Source: JBIYSM02 sp044759095 (GTDB lineage: Bacteria > Bacillota > Bacilli > Brevibacillales > Brevibacillaceae). From it: a DNA stretch of 23,300 nucleotides. Where the stretch lies: the NCBI RefSeq assembly GCF_044759095.2, contig NZ_JBIYSM020000052.1, forward strand, positions 1 to 23,300. The letters run 5' to 3'. The translations under genes were made by a program, and so were the position numbers. The notes under the pieces are model-generated. The model did not search any database. It was given only the letters and a program-made list of their open reading frames with translations, and had not been told where the DNA came from. Of the stretch, positions 14,213 to 21,537 are shown piece by piece. Each line of letters begins with the position of its first letter. The first letter of the stretch is position 1.

Positions 14213-14634
14213 CCTTGGGAACCAAACAGCAGCACAAAAATCAGTCCCGAAATGACAGGTGAAACGGCAAATGGGAGATCAATCAGCGTAATCAACAAGT
14301 TCTTCCCGTAGAACTGGTATTTCACAATCGCCCAGGCTGCCGCAATCCCAAACAACGTATTCAATGGAACCGCGATGCCAGCTGTCAAAATCGTCAATTT
14401 TATCGCAGCCCATGCATCCGGTTCCCGTATAGCCGAAACATACGCCGTCCAGCCTTGTGTGAAAGCTTCGGCAAAGACGGCGGCAAGCGGAACGATTAAA
14501 AACAAGGCAAGAAACACCATTGCGGTAACGATTAGCAACCAGCGTACAATGGCAGGCTCTGTAGTGACGAGCGCATCGCTTTTTACAGGCTTTTTCCAAG
14601 GGAAACAAAAAAACTCCCGTTGCGTTCGAATCAA
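14188..14634 (-). pseudogene. cysW: Sulfate ABC transporter permease CysW, truncated at both ends
   Basis: About 135 homologous residues of a family of about 280. TTEPAIVRWLLI..., three hydrophobic segments (VFLALFLIVPLAAVFAEAF; LTILTAGIAVPLNTLFGIAAAWAI; DLPFAVSPVISGLIFVLLFG) and the CysW-typical motif LPFAVSPVISGL are seen. It stops at GSQGLANGTRN where the frame meets the cysA remnant (junction about 14205-14216). The conserved EAA permease loop that contacts the ATPase is lost. At the 5' side the frame has no ATG; its first codon TTG (14634) lies inside the terminator of the oxygenase gene with no ribosome site. It is a deletion remnant of a cysTWA operon. Confidence 0.85.
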
Positions 14635-14645
14635 CGGGAGTTTTT
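14613..14645. terminator. Bidirectional terminator after the Fe(II) oxygenase gene
   Basis: CTCCCGTTG and CAACGGGAG are a perfect nine-base inverted repeat with a ten-base spacer. It is flanked by T runs on the plus strand (TTTTTGCCTTTTT) and the minus strand (TTTTTTTGTTT). It lies 12 bases past the oxygenase stop and cuts off the cysW remnant from any upstream promoter. Confidence 0.85.
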
Positions 14646-14656
14646 GCCTTTTTCAT

Positions 14657-15607
14657 TTATTTTTTGATCAAACCAATTTCGACAAGACGCTCGTAGAGGA
14701 AGTCACCCGCTGTAATGGGAGGATATTTTTCAGGGTTCTCTTCCGTTACACAGGAGGGGATGGTTTCAAGCAAGCAACTGCTGTATGGATGTACGAAAAA
14801 AGGCATGGAGTAGCGTGAAGTGTTTTCCCCTTTCGGATTCACAACCCGATGAGTCGTTGCCGGAATGACTTCGTTCGTAATCCGGGACAGCATGTCGCCG
14901 GCATCCACGATAATTTGCCCTTTTTTCGCGATGACAGGCATCCACTCCCCTTCACGGGTAAGGAGTTCAAGTCCGGAAGCTGTGGACTCTACCAGCAGAG
15001 TGATCAGGTTGATATCTTCATGCTCGGCCGCTCGAATGGCATCCGGGTGCATCGAAGAATCCAGCGGCGGATAGTGAATCGCCCGAAGAACGCTGTTTCC
15101 GTCCTTGATCATGTCAGAGAAAAAGTCCAGACGGAGGTCCATGTGAAGTGCCAGGGCTTCCAGCATGTTTCGAGCAACGCGCTCCAACTCACGATAAAAG
15201 CTGAGTGCATGCTTTCTCAATTCCGGAAGCTCTTGTGGCCACACATTGGCAGGATATTCAGCTGTAAGCGGATGTCCAACAGGCAGTTCTTGACCGACAT
15301 GCCAGAATTCCTTTAAATCTCCGACCTTACGATTCTTCGCGTGCTCTTTACCAAAGCCCGTGTATCCGCGAGCACCGCCTTCGATCCCCTCATACTTTTG
15401 CTTTGTTTCCGTGTCCAGCGCGAAAAGTTTTTGCCACAGCTCATAGTTTTTGTCAATTAAATTGGGGTCAACTCCATGTCCCTCCAGAATAATGAATCCG
15501 ATCTCCTGCAGGCCATCATAGAATTCCTTCGCAAACTGTATCCGCTCCTGTTTGGTCCCATGTGTATAGTTTTTGAGATTTAACGTGCGAATGAATGGCT
15601 GGCTCAT
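14657..15607 (-). CDS. Isopenicillin N synthase family Fe(II)/2-oxoglutarate dioxygenase
   Basis: 316 aa, the normal length for this group. The N-terminal DIOX_N part contains FYDGLQEIGFIILEGHGV. The double-stranded beta-helix core shows the metal triad His196-x-Asp198 (EHED) and His253 (ATTHRVVNP), with Arg265 in SRYSMPFFVHP as the co-substrate anchor. Such enzymes use Fe(II), O2 and usually 2-oxoglutarate to hydroxylate, desaturate or cyclise small molecules. The substrate is unknown. ATG 15607 has AGGAGG seven bases upstream. It follows the racemase operon on the same strand but is separated by a terminator, and has its own terminator. Its position next to an amino acid import/inversion operon makes an amino acid substrate conceivable (inference only). 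Confidence 0.9.
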   Translation of the reverse strand: MSQPFIRTLNLKNYTHGTKQERIQFAKEFYDGLQEIGFIILEGHGVDPNLIDKNYELWQKLFALDTETKQKYEGIEGGARGYTGFGKEHAKNRKVGDLKEFWHVGQELPVGHPLTAEYPANVWPQELPELRKHALSFYRELERVARNMLEALALHMDLRLDFFSDMIKDGNSVLRAIHYPPLDSSMHPDAIRAAEHEDINLITLLVESTASGLELLTREGEWMPVIAKKGQIIVDAGDMLSRITNEVIPATTHRVVNPKGENTSRYSMPFFVHPYSSCLLETIPSCVTEENPEKYPPITAGDFLYERLVEIGLIKK

Positions 15608-15666
15608 GTTATTCCTCCTTGACCACCAAAATGGGTTGGGGGTATGTAATTCTTATATACTAAAAT

Positions 15667-15704
15667 AGCCTGATCTCCCGTTGGATGACGGAAAAGATCA
15701 GGCT
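15667..15704 (-). terminator. Terminator of the D-amino acid operon
   Basis: On the minus strand AGCCTGATCT pairs perfectly with AGATCAGGCT, with an inner CCGT/ACGG stem, followed by ATTTTAG. It lies about 20 bases after the racemase stop codon. The T tail is short, so some readthrough into the oxygenase gene is possible. Confidence 0.78.
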
Positions 15705-15725
15705 CTCACCGGTTCGCGTATGGGA

Positions 15726-16835
15726 CTACATTTTATATAACTTGCTGTATAATGTTCTCTCGCGTATGCGATCACGGTTGGGTTCATATCCGATTCCCGG
15801 TGCATCCGGAACCGTAATCACCCCGTTATCGACCGTTACCTCCGGATCAATAATGTCCTGCTGCCAATAGCGGGAAGAAGCGGCCGTATCACCAGGCAAA
15901 ATAAAGTTTGGCAGCGTCGTGATGGCGATGTTGTGGGCCCTGCCTACTCCCGACTCGAGCATTCCCCCGCACCATACCGGGATGCCGTGTGCCTGACACA
16001 GATCGTGGATTTTTTTGGCTTCCGTCAATCCTCCCACACGTCCGATTTTGATGTTAATGACCTTGCAGCTGCCCAGTTTGATCGCTTTCCGGACATCCTC
16101 CACCGAGTGAATGCTTTCGTCCAAGCAGATCGGGGTTTTTAGTTTCGCCTGCAGCTCGGCATGATCAATGATGTCATCATGGGAAAGAGGCTGTTCAATC
16201 ATCGTCAGGTTAAACTCATCCAGCGCCATCAAGTGATCTGCATCCCGCAACGTATAAGCGCTGTTTGCATCAGCCATCAACGGGATATGGGGGAAGTGTT
16301 TCCTTACTTCTCGAATCACATCGACATCCCATCCGGGTTGAATTTTCACCTTGATCCGCTTATAACCTTCCTGTACATATCGCTCAATCACTTTCAACAG
16401 TTGATCAACGGATTCCTGAATCCCGATACTGATGCCTACGTCGATTTTTTCTTTCGTTCCCCCCAGCGCTCTTGCCAGTGGGATCCCCCGCTCTTTTGCA
16501 TAAAGGTCCCAAATCGCACCTTCCAACGCGGATTTCGCCATGTAATTGCCTCGAATATGGGAAAAACGCTCTGACACTTCATCCGGGTGCCCAATCGGCT
16601 GTTTGAATAGAAGAGGAATCAGGAATTCCTCCATGATGTGCCAATTGGTTTTGATTGTTTCCTCTTTATACAGAGGATCGGGTGAGGCGACAGATTCTGC
16701 CCAGCCTGAAATGCCTGTTTTTGATTGGATTTCCACCAAAATAAATTCCTTGTCGTACTCCGTACCCAAGCTGGTTGTAAAAGGCTGCAGCAAATCCATT
16801 TTCACATGTCTCAAGATAATATGCTGGATTTCCAT
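15726..16835 (-). CDS. N-acylamino acid racemase / o-succinylbenzoate synthase family (enolase superfamily)
   Basis: 369 aa. Enolase-superfamily residues are all visible: the KxK motif Lys162-x-Lys164 (RIKVKIQPG), metal ligands Asp189 (MADANSAY), Glu214 (IEQPL) and Asp239 (LDESI), and the second base Lys263 (NIKIGRVGG). This is the NAAAR/NSAR/OSBS group. The neighbouring acyltransferase favours N-succinylamino acid racemase over the menaquinone enzyme MenC, and no other men gene is present. The racemase would convert N-succinyl-D-amino acids to the L form. ATG 16835 has GGAGGG about eight bases upstream; the longer frame to 16865 overlaps the acyltransferase stop. Last gene of a six-gene operon ending at a terminator. 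MenC activity as a side function cannot be excluded. Confidence 0.9.
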   Translation of the reverse strand: MEIQHIILRHVKMDLLQPFTTSLGTEYDKEFILVEIQSKTGISGWAESVASPDPLYKEETIKTNWHIMEEFLIPLLFKQPIGHPDEVSERFSHIRGNYMAKSALEGAIWDLYAKERGIPLARALGGTKEKIDVGISIGIQESVDQLLKVIERYVQEGYKRIKVKIQPGWDVDVIREVRKHFPHIPLMADANSAYTLRDADHLMALDEFNLTMIEQPLSHDDIIDHAELQAKLKTPICLDESIHSVEDVRKAIKLGSCKVINIKIGRVGGLTEAKKIHDLCQAHGIPVWCGGMLESGVGRAHNIAITTLPNFILPGDTAASSRYWQQDIIDPEVTVDNGVITVPDAPGIGYEPNRDRIRERTLYSKLYKM

Positions 16836-16861
16836 AAAAAACCCTCCGAAACATTTTGTCG

Positions 16862-17698
16862 TCATTTATCCAAAACATAGTAGTGCACAGGCTCCGGTCC
16901 GTCCTGTTTTACGAATTCCCTCACACTCCAGCCGTTTTGAAAGTAATGGGAAAAGACCGCTCGAGTTTTCATGCGCCACTCGATAGCCAAGCCGATATCG
17001 TGTTCCTTCAGTCTTTGAAAGGAGGAAGGGACAGGAACCAAAAGCTTGCCGGCAGATTGATCGAGGGTGAGATCTACTTGCAAAGGCACGCCAAATCCTT
17101 GATCGTTTGTGGTTGTCTCGATTACTGCGGGGAATCCGACAGAGGAGTCAGGATCTCTTTTTTTCCGCAAGGTGTCCATGACATGATCGCTGGTAATCCA
17201 CCACTCCACTTGAAAGCGATCGGACGGAACGCCTGCATTCAGTTGATCGTTCATGTCTCCGTAACAGTTTTCGATATACGTGGAACAAATCGCACCCAGC
17301 TTCCTGATATTTAAATTACCGTTTACCGTTTGCAGCGGATCATACGTCCACGTAATCAGATCATAGCCCTTGCGGATGGCCTCCGTCCGTTGGGCAAGCT
17401 TTAGCCTGTATCCGATACCGCTCGCCCGATAATCGGGGTGTATCCCCAAGCTGTGGGAGCAGAGGTACGTTTTCTTACCGTCATATCCGGCAAAGCTGTA
17501 CTGAAAGCCGATTAATCTCTCTCCCAAAAACGCGCCGAGGACCATGCCGCCATGTTTCACTGCCGTTATCGTTTGTTCGACTGGAACCGATTCTTCTGAT
17601 CCCCATACGAGTTTCTCCAACTCTCTAACCATGGTTAGTTCTTCTACGGATTCAAGGAGACGTATGGATAATGTTGCAGTTGTCCTATCCATGGTCAT
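16862..17698 (-). CDS. GNAT-family acyltransferase, probable amino acid N-succinyltransferase
   Basis: 278 aa. The acetyl-CoA-type binding signature is visible in LGIHPDYRASGIGYRLKLAQR (the RxxGxG-type loop at about 91-97), after the core strand MVLGAFLGERLIGFQYSFAG. The C-terminal half is an extension seen in the GNAT proteins paired with N-succinylamino acid racemases. In Geobacillus kaustophilus the equivalent enzyme transfers succinyl from succinyl-CoA to D-amino acids, the first step of D-to-L inversion (established for that pathway; here inferred from gene pairing). ATG 17698 overlaps the ATPase stop (ATGA), and the gene is 26 bases ahead of the racemase. Confidence 0.82.
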   Translation of the reverse strand: MTMDRTTATLSIRLLESVEELTMVRELEKLVWGSEESVPVEQTITAVKHGGMVLGAFLGERLIGFQYSFAGYDGKKTYLCSHSLGIHPDYRASGIGYRLKLAQRTEAIRKGYDLITWTYDPLQTVNGNLNIRKLGAICSTYIENCYGDMNDQLNAGVPSDRFQVEWWITSDHVMDTLRKKRDPDSSVGFPAVIETTTNDQGFGVPLQVDLTLDQSAGKLLVPVPSSFQRLKEHDIGLAIEWRMKTRAVFSHYFQNGWSVREFVKQDGPEPVHYYVLDK

Positions 17699-18432
17699 AT
17701 CACTCTTCCCAGAAAACTTTTTAATTTCTCGCTCTTTGGATGGTTGAAGAGTTCTTCCGGTTTCCCTTCTTCTTCAATGATTCCGTTGTGCATGTAAATG
17801 ACCCGGTGGGCTACATCCCTCGCAAAAGCCATCTCATGGGTGACGATGACCATCGTCATTCCTTCCTGGGCCAACTCTTTCATGACGGACAATACTTCGC
17901 CGACCAGCTCGGGATCAAGTGCGGAGGTAGGTTCATCAAACAGCATAATTTTCGGGTTCATGGCCAAAGCGCGGGCGATCGCCACCCGCTGCTGCTGCCC
18001 TCCCGACAGCTTGCGCGGGTAGACGTGCGCCTTATCTGACAGTCCCACTTTGTCCAAAAGGCGCTGAGCCGTCTCCATCGCGTCCTGCCTGCTTTTTTTC
18101 AATACCTGGATGGGGGCTTCCATGATGTTTTCCAGCACAGTCATATGCGGAAACAGGTTGAATTGTTGGAATACCATACCGACTTCGCGGCGAATCTTTC
18201 CGATATTGGTGTGCGATTCCTTCAATTCGATCCCATCGATCACGATCTTTCCCCGATCCACCTTCTCCAAATAGTTCAGACAGCGCAGCAGCGTGCTTTT
18301 CCCCGATCCGCTTGAGCCAATCAGTGAGACCACCTCTCCCGCTTGAACGGACAGATTGATTCCCTTGAGGACCTCCACCTCACCGAAGCTTTTGAAGATG
18401 TTTTCCACCTGAATAATTGGGGTTGTTGTCAT
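17695..18432 (-). CDS. Polar amino acid ABC transporter ATP-binding protein (GlnQ type)
   Basis: 245 aa, the standard length. Walker A GSSGSGKST is at residues 39-47, followed by the Q-loop MVFQQFNLFPHMTVLEN, the signature LSGGQQQRVAIARALA, Walker B IMLFDEPTSALDPE and the switch histidine in VIVTHEM. It energises uptake through the adjacent permease and lipoprotein. ATG 18432 has GGGAGGA ten bases upstream, 21 bases after the permease stop. Its own stop overlaps the acyltransferase start, linking import directly to N-acylation of the substrate. Confidence 0.95.
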   Translation of the reverse strand: MTTTPIIQVENIFKSFGEVEVLKGINLSVQAGEVVSLIGSSGSGKSTLLRCLNYLEKVDRGKIVIDGIELKESHTNIGKIRREVGMVFQQFNLFPHMTVLENIMEAPIQVLKKSRQDAMETAQRLLDKVGLSDKAHVYPRKLSGGQQQRVAIARALAMNPKIMLFDEPTSALDPELVGEVLSVMKELAQEGMTMVIVTHEMAFARDVAHRVIYMHNGIIEEEGKPEELFNHPKSEKLKSFLGRVI

Positions 18433-18453
18433 GATCCATCAATCCTCCCGGAA

Positions 18454-19110
18454 CTACCGTTCACTCATGGACAGGCGTCTTTCCATTTTTCTCAGGACAA
18501 ACGTAAACATCGTGGTCATCAGCAGATACAGGGCCGCTGCCGTGATGTAGAACTCGATAAAGGCGTAGTTGGTAGAAGCAAAACGCTGAGAAGTCATCAT
18601 GAGTTCTGACAGCGTGACCAGGGATGCGAGCGAGGAGTCCTTGAGAAGGGTAATCGATTCATTCCCGATCGCCGGGATACTTACCCGAAAGGCTTGCGGC
18701 AGGATAATGCGGCGCATGATCGTCGGGTAGCTCATGCCGAGTGACAGAGCGGCTTCCATCTGCCCTTTCGGAATGGATACGATCCCGCCTCTGAGGATTT
18801 CCGCAAAGTACGCACCCGCATTCACGCCCAAGGCCGTGACGGAAGCGACGAATGGACTTAGTTCAATGCCGATCTGCGGCAGTCCGAAGTAAACAAGGAA
18901 CAGCTGCACCAGCAGCGGTGTGCCGCGGATGAACCAGATGTAAAAGTCGACGATGACTGCCAGCGGACGCAGCCTGGAGAGTTTGATGAGGACTGCGGCA
19001 AGCCCCAGAACGAGGCCCGCCGCAATAGATAGCACAGAAATTTCCAGCGTCAACAGAGACGCTTCCAGGAGAAAGGGAATGTACTGCTGAACCAGTGAGA
19101 AATCAAGCAT
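18454..19110 (-). CDS. Polar amino acid ABC transporter permease
   Basis: 218 aa with about five membrane segments, starting FLLEASLLTLEISVLSIAAG. The HisM/GlnP signature is present: YIWFIRGTPLLVQLFLVYF, and the EAA-type loop MEAALSLGMSYPTIMRRIILPQA, which docks the ATPase. It forms the membrane pore, probably as a homodimer because only one permease gene is present. ATG 19110 has AGGAGGGG about seven bases upstream. It lies 15 bases after the binding-protein gene in the same operon. Confidence 0.95.
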   Translation of the reverse strand: MLDFSLVQQYIPFLLEASLLTLEISVLSIAAGLVLGLAAVLIKLSRLRPLAVIVDFYIWFIRGTPLLVQLFLVYFGLPQIGIELSPFVASVTALGVNAGAYFAEILRGGIVSIPKGQMEAALSLGMSYPTIMRRIILPQAFRVSIPAIGNESITLLKDSSLASLVTLSELMMTSQRFASTNYAFIEFYITAAALYLLMTTMFTFVLRKMERRLSMSER

Positions 19111-19125
19111 GACGTCCCCTCCTGT

Positions 19126-19914
19126 TTAACGTATGTCTCTGCCAAACCACTTCTTGCTGATGGCTTCGAAGGTTCCGTCATTTTTCATGTCCGCCAAGGC
19201 TTTGTTGATTTTTTCCTTGAGAGCGGTGTCCTCTTTCCGAATGGTGATACCTGCCGCCTCGGTATTGAGCAGGTTTCCTACAGACTTTCCGTCATATTTG
19301 TTGTCCATCATGATGCGGGCGCCTACCCCTTGATCGGTAATGAAACCTTCCAGCCTTCCGTTGGCCATGTCGCTAAAGGCGAGAAAGTCGCTTTTAAACA
19401 ACACGACATCTGCTCCAAGCTGTGTCGCGATCTCCGCCGCGGTGGTCGAGATCGTCACGCCAATCTTTTTCCCTTTGATTTCGGACGGATCTTTTATGGT
19501 AGAATTCGCCGGAACGAACAGCATTTGCCCCGTGTGAAAGTAGGGATCGGAAAAATCAACCTTTTTCTTGCGCTCTTCGGTAATCGCCATATCGGAAACG
19601 ATAATGTCGTACTTCTTGGCGAGGAGTCCGGGAATCATGCTGTCCCACGGAATGGCAATCAGCTCAGGCTTCACCCCAAGCCGTTTGGCAAGCTCATTGC
19701 TGATATCCACATCGAATCCTTCCAGCTGGTTATCCTTGTTCATATAGTTGTAGGGAGGATATGCCCCTTCGATTGCGATTTTGAGTGTTCCATTGGCATT
19801 CGCACCGTCTGCACCCTGCGCCCCATTTGCGTTGTTTGCTTCCTTTCCGCCGCATGCGGTCAGAAGCAGGATGGCTGAAAACAACATGCCGAGGAAAAAA
19901 CGTTTTTTTGTCAT
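19126..19914 (-). CDS. Amino acid ABC transporter substrate-binding lipoprotein
   Basis: 262 aa. The signal peptide MTKKRFFLGMLFSAILLLTA ends in a lipobox, LTAC, with Cys21 as the lipidated residue. A flexible Asn/Gly/Ala-rich linker (about 25-42) is followed by the SBP_bac_3 fold: GTLKIAIEGAYPPYNYMNKD, then GFDVDISNELAKRLGVKPELI and SDMAITEERKKKVDFSDPYF. It captures polar amino acids outside the membrane. The specificity is not readable from sequence, but the operon predicts a D-amino acid or a mixture. ATG 19914 has GGGGG nine bases upstream, 29 bases after the regulator stop, so the two are probably co-transcribed. Confidence 0.95.
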   Translation of the reverse strand: MTKKRFFLGMLFSAILLLTACGGKEANNANGAQGADGANANGTLKIAIEGAYPPYNYMNKDNQLEGFDVDISNELAKRLGVKPELIAIPWDSMIPGLLAKKYDIIVSDMAITEERKKKVDFSDPYFHTGQMLFVPANSTIKDPSEIKGKKIGVTISTTAAEIATQLGADVVLFKSDFLAFSDMANGRLEGFITDQGVGARIMMDNKYDGKSVGNLLNTEAAGITIRKEDTALKEKINKALADMKNDGTFEAISKKWFGRDIR

Positions 19915-19943
19915 GATACAAAGCCCCCTTGTGTAAAAATGAT

Positions 19944-20804
19944 TTATTCTATAAAAACGTCATGGCTGGAATACATTTTTTCCAAGCGCTGTTGACGTAA
20001 TTGAATCCTTTCTTTGTCTCTCAGATTCATTCCGATGATAATCAAATCCAGCAAGCTGATCACGGGGGAAATCGAGTTGGAGCCCAACTCAAGATTTTCT
20101 TCCGTCGTGAGAGCAATATCAGATAGGCGTCCAACGGGTGAGAGCATCCGATCCGTCACACATAGCAGCGTAGCGCCTTGCTGCTTTGCACACTCGGCAA
20201 TGTGCACGGCTTCTCTCGCATAGCGGGGAAAAGAGATCACGAAAACGACGGATCGATCTGTCAGATTGCACAGTTTTTCATACACATCCCCTATTGGCGG
20301 GCATAATTCTACATTCTCACGCAAAGTACCGAGCATGAACGAGAACCAATAGGCTGCTGTGTAAGACAAGCGGTAACCGGCTACCAAAATTTTGTCCGCC
20401 TTGACTAAGGCATCTACGACTTTCCACAAATCTTCCACGTTCAGTTGATGAAGGGTTTCTCTCATAATCTGGATGTCTTTCTCCACGACCTTCGAAAAAA
20501 CACGCAACTCATCATCCGTGTTTACTGCCGAATCCAAACTGTTTGAGGCGTAGGGAAGATGATGGTTCTTCCGTATCTGACTTTGAATTTTTTCCTGCAT
20601 CTCAGAAAAGCCGTTAAAACCAAGCGCATAGGATAATCGAATTACCGTTGTTTCGCTCATATCCACTTTGCGCCCGATCTGACCGGCTGTACTGAAGGCT
20701 GCTTCTTCCAGGTGGTCGATCAGAAACTCTGCCACTTTTTTTTGGCCGGCTGATAAACTTTCATACTTTTCCTTTATCAAATTTTCAAATGTTGCTTGAT
20801 CCAC
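19944..20804 (-). CDS. MurR/RpiR family transcriptional regulator
   Basis: 286 aa. An N-terminal HTH_6 domain (about 1-77; FSTAGQIGRKVDMSETTVIRL) is followed by a SIS domain (about 120-250; ILVAGYRLSYTAAYWFSF, then VVFVISFPRYAREAVHIAECAKQQGA). SIS domains of this family usually sense sugar phosphates. Using one ahead of an amino acid operon is known but uncommon and makes the ligand uncertain. The start is GTG 20804, with GAGGG seven bases upstream. First gene of the operon. Its leader holds two inverted repeats sharing ATGCTTC, likely autoregulatory sites (inference). Confidence 0.92.
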   Translation of the reverse strand: MDQATFENLIKEKYESLSAGQKKVAEFLIDHLEEAAFSTAGQIGRKVDMSETTVIRLSYALGFNGFSEMQEKIQSQIRKNHHLPYASNSLDSAVNTDDELRVFSKVVEKDIQIMRETLHQLNVEDLWKVVDALVKADKILVAGYRLSYTAAYWFSFMLGTLRENVELCPPIGDVYEKLCNLTDRSVVFVISFPRYAREAVHIAECAKQQGATLLCVTDRMLSPVGRLSDIALTTEENLELGSNSISPVISLLDLIIIGMNLRDKERIQLRQQRLEKMYSSHDVFIE

Positions 20805-20852
20805 GATAATCCCTCGTTTTTGAGCAAATTGGCACGAACTTCCCGGTCCAAC

Positions 20853-20896
20853 GAAGCAGTCTATGCTTCATAAAAGAAATTCGGTGCATCAGATGC
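20853..20896 (-). promoter_or_regulatory. Two inverted repeats in the rpiR leader, candidate operators
   Basis: On the plus strand GAAGCA-GTCTA-TGCTTC occupies 20853-20869, and the perfect palindrome GCATCAGATGC occupies 20886-20896, followed by TTC. Both share ATGCTTC in direct orientation, 27 bases apart (20863 and 20893). They lie between the -10 element and the start codon, where a repressor could block elongation. On RNA they would be hairpins. Confidence 0.45.
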
Positions 20897-20904
20897 TTCT
20901 TTGG

Positions 20905-20934
20905 ATTATATACCATAAGAATTTCAAGATTCAA
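20905..20934 (-). promoter_or_regulatory. Sigma-A promoter of the rpiR-led operon
   Basis: Minus strand: TTGAAT (20934-20929), an 18-base spacer, then TATAAT (20910-20905). This places the start of transcription about 95 bases before the GTG of the regulator. The surrounding sequence is AT-rich. Confidence 0.65.
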
Positions 20935-20983
20935 TATATAGAAAAAATTTTCTAACATTTTCGATGAATGATGGCCATGGTCC

Positions 20984-21033
20984 AAAAAAACGGCTATCCC
21001 ATGTCGGTCACTTTACGACCAACCAGGATAGCC
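20984..21033 (-). terminator. Terminator after the 136-aa hypothetical gene
   Basis: On the minus strand GGCTATCC (21033-21026) pairs with GGATAGCC (20999-20992), with an inner GGTC/GACC stem, followed by GTTTTTTT. It separates the oxidase unit from the rpiR-led operon. Confidence 0.85.
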
Positions 21034-21058
21034 AACACAATATCGGCCGTTTCTGATT

Positions 21059-21469
21059 TTAGTGAAGATGGTAATCCATTTCTCTGATAAGTGCTTTGAT
21101 CTCGTTTACAAATCGGTTTCGTTGCCGGACAAAAAATGTCTTGGCAAACAAATAGGCTTCTTGCGGAGTGTTCTCTCTATACATCCCTTTTACCCTATGA
21201 AAACCTGGAAACGGCTTGAACGGGAATGTACTGTCGTGATCATATCGGCTCGAACAGGAGAACATGAGCCGATTGCTGGTCCGGGTTGTGCCGGAGGATG
21301 GTGGTGGCATACGGAAGAGGATCTGTACGATAAAGTAGACATAGATCTTCTCTATCGGGACACGAAAATCCACGCAGCCATCATTCATGAAATGAGTCAA
21401 TCCGAATACTTGCCTGTGAATCTCCCTCGTTTTATTCAGAACAGCAAACGTATCATCCTTCTCGTCCAT
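21059..21469 (-). CDS. Hypothetical protein (136 aa)
   Basis: ATG 21469 has AAGGAGGAG six bases upstream, and a terminator follows the stop. The N-terminal part (EKDDTFAVLNKTREIHRQVFG) and the C-terminal part (EAYLFAKTFFVRQRNRF, then ALIREMDYHLH) look helical. The middle (RMPPPSSGTTRTSNRLMF) is proline/serine-rich and probably disordered. One moderately hydrophobic patch (IYVYFIVQILF) is too short to be sure of a membrane helix. No family recognised. It follows the L-amino-acid-oxidase-like gene by 68 bases and likely shares its transcript. A plus-strand frame over the same stretch has no ribosome site and is not preferred. Confidence 0.55.
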   Translation of the reverse strand: MDEKDDTFAVLNKTREIHRQVFGLTHFMNDGCVDFRVPIEKIYVYFIVQILFRMPPPSSGTTRTSNRLMFSCSSRYDHDSTFPFKPFPGFHRVKGMYRENTPQEAYLFAKTFFVRQRNRFVNEIKALIREMDYHLH

Positions 21470-21537
21470 CAAACTCCTCCTTGCCCTTGCAGATCCCGTT
21501 TCCTTCTCTCTATTCTACACGAAGTTTTCTCCATCTC

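Noticed and set aside
15726..16835. Naming the racemase menC
   Set aside because: No other menaquinone gene is near, and the adjacent GNAT enzyme and amino acid transporter point to amino acid racemisation; the family is catalytically promiscuous, so a symbol would mislead.
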